Assembly (NCBI RefSeq): GCF_020829625.1
Contig: NZ_JAIVFX010000039.1
Span: 1 to 44,647, forward strand
Length of the DNA: 44,647 nucleotides
Source of the DNA: Nostoc sp. XA010
GTDB lineage: Bacteria > Cyanobacteriota > Cyanobacteriia > Cyanobacteriales > Nostocaceae
Direction: 5' to 3'
The notes under the pieces were generated by a model that saw nothing but the letters and a program-made list of their open reading frames with translations, was not told the origin of the DNA and did not search any database. Shown piece by piece: positions 19,401 through 26,300 of this stretch (position 1 is the first letter of the stretch; each line of letters begins with the position of its first letter). The position numbers were made by a program, and so were the translations under genes.

Positions 19401-22400
19401 ATCTGCATACTGTACCGACAACTCCGGTAAAGGCGAAGTACCTGTAGATAAGGCTTGGTAAAGCGCCCCCACTTCTCGAACGAGTACACCCATTGACCAC
19501 CCATCAGCGATAATATGATGGAGATTTAACAGCAATAGATGTTCAGTGTCCGCTAAACGCAAGAGTTGCGCTCGAATCGGTGGTGCTTGCGTCAAGTCGA
19601 AGGGTTGCTTGGCATCTGTAATTATTAACTGCTGAATTTCTTCCTGTCGTTCAGTTTCAGGTAATTGACTTAAATCCCTAATTGGTAAAGGTAGTATCAA
19701 ACTGGGGTAAATTACCTGAGTTGGCTGTCCCTCCACCGTGACAAAAGTGGTTCGCAGCACTTCATGCCGCCGCACCACTTCGTTTAAACTTTGATGCAAT
19801 ACCTCTACCTTCAGCGCACCAGTCATTCGCAGGGCTTCGGTAATGTTGTACGCAGCGCTTTTAGTATCGAATTGATCTAAGAACCACAGCCTTGTTTGGG
19901 CAAAAGAAAGGGGGATTTGATTGCGGGATGCTAACTCTATCGGCTGTATGCTAGATGCTGAGGAGCTAATTGTCTCAATTTGTGCGGCAAGGCTAGCAAC
20001 TGTTGGCGCTGTAAACAAGTTACGCAAGGGTAATTCAACCTTAAAGATGTCCCGAACTCGCGAAACCACTTGTGTTGCCAGCAACGAGTGTCCTCCCAAG
20101 GCAAAAAAGTTATCGTTTATACCTACTTGCTCTAATCCCAAAATATCTGACCAGATACTTGCCAGTTGTGCTTCAACCACCGTTCCAGGAGCTATATATT
20201 CGACTTCTGCTTCCTGTCTCAACCCCAATGGTGCGGGTAGCGATCGCCTGTCTACTTTGCCATTGGGGGTTAGTGGTAAAGTATCTAACATTACAAAGGC
20301 TGCGGGGATCATAAATTCTGGCAGTTTCTCTGTCAAGAAAGACCGCAGCGCATTCACAGTTAATGATGCTACCAAATAGGCAACCAAACGTTTTTGACCC
20401 GGTTGGTCTTCGCGGGCAACAACGACAACATCCTGCACGCCTGGGTATTGGCGCAAAACAGCCTCAATTTCACCTAATTCAATACGAAATCCCCGTATTT
20501 TTACTTGATTGTCGAGTCTTCCCAAATACTCAAGGTTCCCGTTGGGCAAATAGCGTACTAAGTCGCCTGTTTTATAAAGGCGTGAATGCGATCGATTGTT
20601 AAATGGGTTGGGAATAAATTTCTCGGCGGTTAATTCCGGGCGGTTGAGATAGCCACGAGCTAAACCGTCTCCAGCGAGATACAATTCACCAGGCACGCCA
20701 ATTGGTAACGGTTTGAGGTAACGATCTAAAACATAAACTTGCGTATTGGCAATCGGACGACCAATAGACACGATATTATCTTCGGGTTGAACCAAACTGA
20801 AAGTCGAGTAAGTCGTGTCTTCTGAAGGCCCGTAAAGGTTAAATACCTGTTGAATACTAGTGTTTTGATACAGTTGCTGTACGAGTTTTTTCGCAAGCGG
20901 TTCTCCTGCCAAGTTGATGGTGCGTACCGAAACGGGTATACCGTTAACTCGGAGCAATTCAGCGATCGCTGAAGGCACTGTATTAACCAAAGTGACTTGT
21001 TGGGTTGCAGATAAACTAGGTAAGGAAAGCGCATTTTCCACTAAAATTACCTTACCACCACAACTTAAAGGTGCAAATAACTCAAAAACTGACAAATCAA
21101 AGCAAATCGAAGTTGCAGCCAGAACTCCCGCTAAATCCGAGAAGGTAAACAAATTTGTTGCCCAACTTAAAAAGGCTACTGTACTGCGATGTTCAATCAC
21201 AACCGCTTTTGGTCTACCTGTGGAACCGGAGGTGTAAAGAACGTAAGCGTTATGTTCGGGTAAAACTGTGTGGTTAGGGTTTTCGCTGCTTTGTTTGTCA
21301 ATTGCTTCGCAGTCAGTATCTAAATAGACTGGCGTCGAATTTCCCGGCAATTGGTTGATTTGACTGTGGGTGAGCAACACATGCGCTTGAGCATCTGACA
21401 GCATCAACGCTAAACGTTCTTGAGGATACTTTGGATCGAGGGGAATATACGCACCACCAGCTTTAAGAATGCCAAAAATTCCCACCACCAAATCGAGGCT
21501 GCGCTCAACGCAAATACCCACCCTCACTTCTGGTTGCACCCCTAATTGTCGCAAATGATGCGCTAGCTGGTTGGCGCGTTGATTTAACTCGCGATAAGTA
21601 AGTTGTGCGTCGCCAAACACCACAGCCACCTCGTCGGGTGTGCGCTCCACTTGCGTTTCAAATAATTGATGCAGGCATTTATCCTGAGGATACTTGTTAG
21701 TCGTGCGATTCCACTGCACTAGTATTTGATTTTCTTCGGCTGGTGTTAATAACGGCAAGTCTGACAACCGTTGTTTTGGGTTGGCAATAATACCTTCTAA
21801 CAAAACCTGAAAATGTCTCGCCATCTGCTCAATGGTACTGGCATCAAACAAATCAGTATTATATTCAAAGCAACCACAAATCCCGTTTGGTGTTTCCTCT
21901 AAATCAAGTGTTAGATCAAACTTCGCTGTCTGATTATCAATTTTTAATGGACTCAACTTTAAACCAGAAAATTCCAGCGTCGGCATAGGAGCATTTTGGA
22001 GTATAAACATCACCTGAAAAAGCGGCGTGTGGCTCATATCCCGATTCGGTAGCATTTCTACCAACTTTTCAAACGGCATCTCTTGGTGGTCGTAGCCACC
22101 CAGAACTACATCACGTTCCCTTGCCAGCAGTTCCATAAAGGTAGGATTATTTCCAAGGTCTGTTCGCAATACCAGGGTATTGATAAAGAAGCCAATTAAA
22201 TTTTCAGTTTCCGTGCGGTTGCGGTTAGCGACAGGCGAACCAACAATAATGTCCTCTTGCCCCGTATAACGATAGAGTAAGCTTTTAAAAGCTGCTAGCA
22301 GGGTGATAAATGGAGTTATACCTGCTTGTTGGCTAAAATTAGCGATCGCATCTGATAATAATTTCGGCAATTCTAACGCTTGCTTTGCTCCAGCAAAAGT

Positions 22401-23156
22401 TTGAACTGGCGGTCGAGGTCTGTCGGTAGGTAACTGCAACACCGGCAAGCTACCTGCAAGCTGCTGTTTCCAGTAACTGAGTTGAGTTTCCAGCATTTCG
22501 CCTTGCAACCTCTGCCGTTGCCAAAGCGCGTAGTCTGCGTATTGGATGGGAAGTTGAGGCAGCGATGCAGTACCCGTTGAAAAACCCTCATATAGTAACG
22601 CCAATTCCTGCACCAGGACACCCAGCGACCAACCATCTGAGACAATATGGTGCATTGTCAGCACCAGTATATGCTCTTGAGTCGTTAGTCGCAGAAGTTT
22701 AGCACTTAGTAGCGGACCTTGAGCTAAATCAAAAAGCTGTTGAGATTCGGCACACACAAATTGTAAAGCCTGTTCATGTGAATCCAAATCTATCAAAGGC
22801 AAAGTTAAAATCAGGTCCGTATGAACCACCTGCACTGGTTGCTCGTTAATTGTAGTAAATGTGGTTCGCAAGATTTCATGACGTCGCACAATTTCATTCA
22901 GACTTTGATGCAGCGCCGTCACATTTACCTGCCCTTCAATCCTTACCACTGCTGGGATGTTGTAGGCGCTTCCTGGCTGTAGTTGGTCGAGAAACCACAT
23001 CCGCGCCTGTGAAAACGATAGTGGTACTGGATCTTGATTTTGTCTTGGAGAAATTTTTGCTGCTTGTTCTGATTCAATTCCCGCTTCCGCTAGCAAGTAG
23101 GCAAGAAGTTCTTGCTGTTGTGCGTTAAGTCTGATGTTATTGTTATTACGATTCAT
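13485..23156 (-). CDS. NRPS-2: three C-A-PCP elongation modules
   Basis: 3223 residues, three modules and no epimerase or methyltransferase. Condensation motifs are HHIVSDGWS (about residue 172), HHIIADGWS (1215) and HHIISDGWS (2275). A-domain core motifs are YTSGSTGRPKA (643), YTSGSTGRPKG (1688) and FTSGTTGIPKG (2748). Carrier serines in GGHSLLATQ lie near 1022, 2078 and 3142. Codes read by eye are DLFNNALTYK for module 1 (as I recall, used for Ala or Gly in cyanobacterial NRPSs), DAENIGTIVK for module 2 (unassigned; Glu at position 239 recalls Lys/Orn codes) and DVRHFALLAK for module 3 (unassigned). The third A domain is unusual, with LQSGGVLLTLD in place of the common LKAGGAYVPLD. The C-terminus (LSEKEVDALLSQMLAE) looks like a docking tail. 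All condensation domains look like the L-L type. Confidence 0.95.
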   Translation of the reverse strand: MNRNNNNIRLNAQQQELLAYLLAEAGIESEQAAKISPRQNQDPVPLSFSQARMWFLDQLQPGSAYNIPAVVRIEGQVNVTALHQSLNEIVRRHEILRTTFTTINEQPVQVVHTDLILTLPLIDLDSHEQALQFVCAESQQLFDLAQGPLLSAKLLRLTTQEHILVLTMHHIVSDGWSLGVLVQELALLYEGFSTGTASLPQLPIQYADYALWQRQRLQGEMLETQLSYWKQQLAGSLPVLQLPTDRPRPPVQTFAGAKQALELPKLLSDAIANFSQQAGITPFITLLAAFKSLLYRYTGQEDIIVGSPVANRNRTETENLIGFFINTLVLRTDLGNNPTFMELLARERDVVLGGYDHQEMPFEKLVEMLPNRDMSHTPLFQVMFILQNAPMPTLEFSGLKLSPLKIDNQTAKFDLTLDLEETPNGICGCFEYNTDLFDASTIEQMARHFQVLLEGIIANPKQRLSDLPLLTPAEENQILVQWNRTTNKYPQDKCLHQLFETQVERTPDEVAVVFGDAQLTYRELNQRANQLAHHLRQLGVQPEVRVGICVERSLDLVVGIFGILKAGGAYIPLDPKYPQERLALMLSDAQAHVLLTHSQINQLPGNSTPVYLDTDCEAIDKQSSENPNHTVLPEHNAYVLYTSGSTGRPKAVVIEHRSTVAFLSWATNLFTFSDLAGVLAATSICFDLSVFELFAPLSCGGKVILVENALSLPSLSATQQVTLVNTVPSAIAELLRVNGIPVSVRTINLAGEPLAKKLVQQLYQNTSIQQVFNLYGPSEDTTYSTFSLVQPEDNIVSIGRPIANTQVYVLDRYLKPLPIGVPGELYLAGDGLARGYLNRPELTAEKFIPNPFNNRSHSRLYKTGDLVRYLPNGNLEYLGRLDNQVKIRGFRIELGEIEAVLRQYPGVQDVVVVAREDQPGQKRLVAYLVASLTVNALRSFLTEKLPEFMIPAAFVMLDTLPLTPNGKVDRRSLPAPLGLRQEAEVEYIAPGTVVEAQLASIWSDILGLEQVGINDNFFALGGHSLLATQVVSRVRDIFKVELPLRNLFTAPTVASLAAQIETISSSASSIQPIELASRNQIPLSFAQTRLWFLDQFDTKSAAYNITEALRMTGALKVEVLHQSLNEVVRRHEVLRTTFVTVEGQPTQVIYPSLILPLPIRDLSQLPETERQEEIQQLIITDAKQPFDLTQAPPIRAQLLRLADTEHLLLLNLHHIIADGWSMGVLVREVGALYQALSTGTSPLPELSVQYADFAVWQRQWLQGEVLEEQLSYWKQQLAGSSVLNLPTDYPRPVVQTFNGKKEALELPKILLDELKVLAQRENVTLFMTLLAAFQVLLHRYSQQDDITVGSPIANRNRRELEPLIGMFVNTLVLRTDLGGNPSFSELLQRVREVAMSAYAHQDLPFEKLVEVLSERDTSRNPLFQVMFVLQNASTAALELPGLKLELMPVENETAMFDLTLNLEETASGITGYFEYNTDLFDAATIQRMVGHFQTLLFGIAANPMQQIGNLPLLTAIELEQLLVGQIEPDEEAVLATVHEMFEQQVARTPNALALTLENQSLSYAELNRRANQVAHYLQKQGVAPETLVGICMKRSLDLLVGLLGILKAGGAYVPLDPAYPSDRLALMLEDGVSVLLTQERLLLALPDTSAKVVCLDADWQTIAECSTLNPNHQVTADNLAYIIYTSGSTGRPKGVAIEHRSLARYTRTAAQAYQIEASDRILQFASISFDASAEEIYPCLTRGATLVLRTDAMLGSVPEFLQTCHRWGITVLNLPTAYWHEITANLEPPTINLLATVRLVIIGGEQALPERLTKWQNSLSKSISLINTYGPTESTIVATMADISNSTITIGRAIPHVQTYILDKWLQPVPIGVQGELYIGGAGLAREYLNQPELTAQKFILNPFSDFCNNPKSSRLYKTGDLARYNRDGNIEFLGRIDRQVKIRGFRIEIDEIETIFTRHPAVLEAAIIVVEDTGDKRLVAYVALKQPAEQRELRDFLKQHLPTYMLPAAFVLLAALPHTPNGKIDRRALPAIDTLQIEREAITAPRTITEQILAGIWADVLQTEVGIHDNFFELGGHSLLATQVISRLRKAFEIELPLRNLFEAPTIASLAESIEQMRRSEQGFHDLPLVPVSRHQDLPLSFAQKRLWLLEQLQPGNAAYHIPAAIQIQGQLNIPALAASFNEIIRRHEALRTVFIAEAGNPVQVVIPSLNLELPIIDLSSLPEQREAEVLQLANEAAQQPFNLEQAPLLRISLLQLGEAEYILLLTMHHIISDGWSIGVFIREMAELYVAFAAGKPLTLASPPIQYADFASWQQQWLQGEVLEAHASYWKQKLGGNLPILELQSDRPRPKVQNFQGARESLILPKDLHLSLKTLSQKQEVSLFITLLAVFKILLYRLSGQEDIIVGSPVANRNRAEIEGLIGCFVNTLVLRSDLAGNPSFSEFLTRVRSVVLEAQDHQDMPFEKLVEELQLVRDLSRNPLFDVMLNFVNTPETALELPGLSLNLLDQIELESKFLMTLYVEEENGFLKLQLVYQSAVFSSDRMACFLKQYQYLLEQVVADVNQPIDSYSLVTPDLQILPDPSAVLAEPQPKLVTNMFADWAKRTPQQVAICQGEHFWTYSQLAETALTIAKFLHRTQPGEAIAVCGSRSFGLIASIIGILQSGGVLLTLDSNLSSYRQQIMLQAANVKHVLYVGARRQEDDWMRESIAITDVAADTGLLLVDSYPNLEAVELPEIAPDAPAYIFFTSGTTGIPKGVLGSHKGLGHFLQWQQQTFAIAPQDRSAQLTGLSFDVVLRDIFLPLTSGATLCLLEDSFDIQPDKIIAWLLSERISLLHTVPALAQSWLVNIPFGNLHSLRWVFFAGEPLTETLVNRWRKAFSGSGIVNLYGPTETTLAKCYYIVPEAIAPGVQPVGWTLPQTQALVLGHNKQLCGIGEPGEIVLRTPFCSLGYINAELEQQTRFVPNYFRKDAQDLLYYTGDRGRYLLDGSLEILGRLDRQVKIRGVRIELGEIESVFSQHPAVVETVVTCREDIPGQKRLVAYVVLKTGETLTIGKLRNFVKQQLPEYMLPSVLILLDALPLTANGKINRQALPIPDTNRPELEAAFVAPRNPVEKEIAAIWAEVLGLEQVGIDDNFFELGGHSLLATQVISRMRKVLNVDLPLRTLFETPTVAGIAAATQAQQQQSPDTINKITSIDTEQLLTDIDQLSEKEVDALLSQMLAE

Positions 23157-23221
23157 TTGTTTGATGCAAATCCATTAAAATCTACTAAGTACGATTCATT
23201 CGTTTTATGCAAATCCATTAA
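23148..23221. repeat. imperfect tandem duplication over the NRPS-2 start
   Basis: The 43-bp stretch from 23148, which includes the NRPS-2 start codon (CAT on the plus strand at 23154-23156), is followed at 23191 by a related copy. Both contain ACGATTCATT and ATGCAAATCCATTAA. The duplicated copy has its own ATG-like position but lies outside the gene. No clear Shine-Dalgarno precedes the NRPS-2 ATG. Confidence 0.5.
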
Positions 23222-23334
23222 GTAGGTCGAGGAATAAAGAGAACTATCTAACAGAATCTGAACTAAGTTCAAAGCCTTACCCAATCTGCCTACTTCCTTG
23301 TCATCACTACGATTTTTAACGCCGACCTACTTAA
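23218..23334. repeat. 117-bp segment bounded by a 12-bp inverted repeat
   Basis: TTAAGTAGGTCG at 23218-23229 is perfectly inverted as CGACCTACTTAA at 23323-23334. It fills most of the gap between NRPS-1 and NRPS-2. The size and ends suggest a tiny MITE or a long stem. Near-identical motifs occur at 4615-4628 and 29757-29770. No coding potential is seen inside. Confidence 0.45.
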
Positions 23335-23352
23335 CAATGTTCTTTGTTTTTC

Positions 23353-26300
23353 TTACTCCGCGTAAGTTTTATTTTTCTTGTACTTAAGCGTTTCTTTCAT
23401 AACCTCATCTGACATAGATGTAATATGCTTCATCACCTGAGCAATCTTTTCCACTTGTCCTGGTTTAGTTTCGCGAGCAATCAAGATATTTGACAGATGT
23501 GCAACTGTAGTCGCTTCAAACAGACTGTGTAGAGGCAACTCGATTCGGAAAATATCTTGGATTCTAGAGATAACTTGAATCGCCAGTAAAGAATGTCCGC
23601 CCAACTTAAAGAAATTATCGTGAATGCCAACGCCCTCAACTGGCATTTGCAAAACTTCACTCCAGATTCCAACTAAGACTTCTTCCACAGCGTTACTGGG
23701 AGAAATATAAGTTGCAGTTGATTCCCAACGAGAAATTTCCAACTTGCTTAAAGCGCGGTAGTCTAACTTGCCATTTGGCATCCTTGGCATTTCTGGAATC
23801 GTGACGAAAGCACTAGGAATCATGTATTCGGGTAAATGGCGAGATAAATAGATATGTAGTTGTTCGTCGAGATTCGTTTCACTTTTGGGCACAAGGTACG
23901 CAACCAACTGCTTGCGAGCAGCATCGCTATCTGTAGCGCCTTGTAACAATACAACTACATCTTTCACGTCTGGGTGACAGCGCAAAACTGCTTCAATTTC
24001 ACCTAGCTCCAGACGGAAGCCCCGCAGCTTAACTTGGTTGTCCAGGCGACCAAGGAATTCAATATTACCATCACACAGATAACGGGCTAAGTCTCCTGTT
24101 TTGTATAGACGTGCTTCAGCTTCGCTAAATGGATGAGAAATAAACTTAGTATCTGTCAATTCCGGACAGTTAAGGTAGCCGCGTGCCAAACCTGCACCAC
24201 CAATACACAACTCACCCGCAACACCAATAGGCACAGGTTGTAAATCAGCATCTAGAATGTAAACTTCAACGTTGTCGATTGCCCGACCGATGGATATAAC
24301 TGACGAGCCCGGTTGGCATACCCAAGATGTGGCATCAATCGAGACTTCGGTGGGACCGTAACAGTTGTGAAGTTCCACTTGATTGAGACGGGTAAAGAAG
24401 CGATCGCAAACAGCCTTCGTTAATGCTTCGCCACCGCAAGTGACGTGCCGCAGTGCCTTGCAAGCCTCTAAGCCCGGTTCTTCGAGAATTAATTGCAGCA
24501 TTGCTGGTACAAAATCCACAATTGTAATTTGCTGCTGTGCGATCGTCCGCACCAGGTAACTGGGGTCTTGATGTCCGCCCGGTTTTGCCATTACCAAACA
24601 ACCTCCAGCCAGCAACGGTGTAAATAATTCCCACACTGCAACGTCAAAACTAAAGGAGGTTTTTTGCAATATTTTGTCGGTTGGGGTGATTTGGTAGTTA
24701 GTAATACCCCAAACCAGGCGATTGATAATACCTAGGTGGGGAATCATTACTCCTTTGGGTTTTCCGGTTGAGCCAGAAGTATAGATGATATATGCCAGAT
24801 TAGCAGAGCTAACTGAGGCTAGTGGATTCTCCGTGCTGTATTGGTCAATTTGAGAATCGGTATCAAGGCAAACCACATAATCAGGGGATTTGGCTAAGTT
24901 AGCAACTAGGGAATGCTGAGTCAGCAATATATTAATTCCTGCATCTTCCAAAATCCAAGCAATGCGTTCTTGAGGATACATCGGGTCAAACGGTACGTAA
25001 GCACCACCCGCTTTCAGAATGCCCAACACTCCAATTACCATTTCTAGAGACCGTTCAATATAAATACCGACTCGAACTTCGGGTTTGACTCCCAAAACTT
25101 GCAAGTAATGTGCTAGCTGATTGGCGCGGTGGTTGAGTTCGCGGTAAGTTAACTGTTGGTTTTGACAAACCACTGCGATCGCATCGGGGGTCGCTTCAAC
25201 TTGTTGTGTAAATAGTTGGTGCAGACAAACATTGGGGTAATTAGTCTTAGTCGCGTTCCAGACCAACAGTTGATTCCGTTCGGCGCTTGTTAACAACGGC
25301 AAAGCTGAGATCGACTGTTGGGGATTGCTAACAATACTTTCGAGTAAGCAAAGGAAATGACCCGCCATGCGGTTAATTGTTGCGGTATCAAATAAATTGG
25401 TGTTGTACTCAAATGATGCTGCCAACTTGTCACCAACTTCCGCCATCGCCAGTGTCAAATCAAACTGTGCTGACCGTTGTTCTAACGCTAAAGATTCCAT
25501 AGACAGTCCACCCAGGTTCATCTTGGCGCCGTCCCCTAAGGCAAATACTGTTAAACCTTGCTCGTGCAGCATATAAGCTTTTTGCAGAACAAACATTGTT
25601 TGGAACAGTGGCGTTCGACTGGCATCCCGTGTTGGTTGCAACCGCTCGACTAACAGTGTCAAAGGATAATCTTGATGTGCAAAGGCATTGAGCGCTGTCC
25701 GACGCACTTGACTTAAAAACGTTTCAAAAGTTGGATTCCCAGAAAGATTTGCCCGTAAAACTACAGGGTTAGCAAAGTAGCCAAACAAACCTGCTAACTC
25801 GGCTTCATTTCTACCTGCCGTTGGAGAACCTACCAAAATATCTTCTTGACCTGACAACCGGTAAAGCAGGATTTGATACGCCGCCAGCAAAGTCATGTAA
25901 AGTGTGGCTCCCTGACTACGGCTTAGAAGCTTAAGTTTTTCAGTCAGTTGCTCGTTCAAGTCTAAAGAAACCAACGCACCGCGATAAGTTTGAACCGATG
26001 GTCGCGGACGGTCGGTGGGTAAATTTAATACTGGTAAGTCCGCCAGTTGCTGCTGCCAATATTTCCAAAGCCTCTCACCTTCCGGGCTGGCAAGTACTTC
26101 TGCTTGCCACATGGAATAATCGCTGTATTCTAAAGTCAGCGGTGTGAGGATGGCAGGAGTACCTGCAATTTCGGCTTGATACAGTATTCCCAATTCTTGT
26201 ACAAATACGGCTAACGACCAAAAGTCGGCAATGATGTGGTGTACAGTCAATAGCAGAATATGTTCTTGTGGCGATCGCGCAAATAGCTTTACCCGCATCA

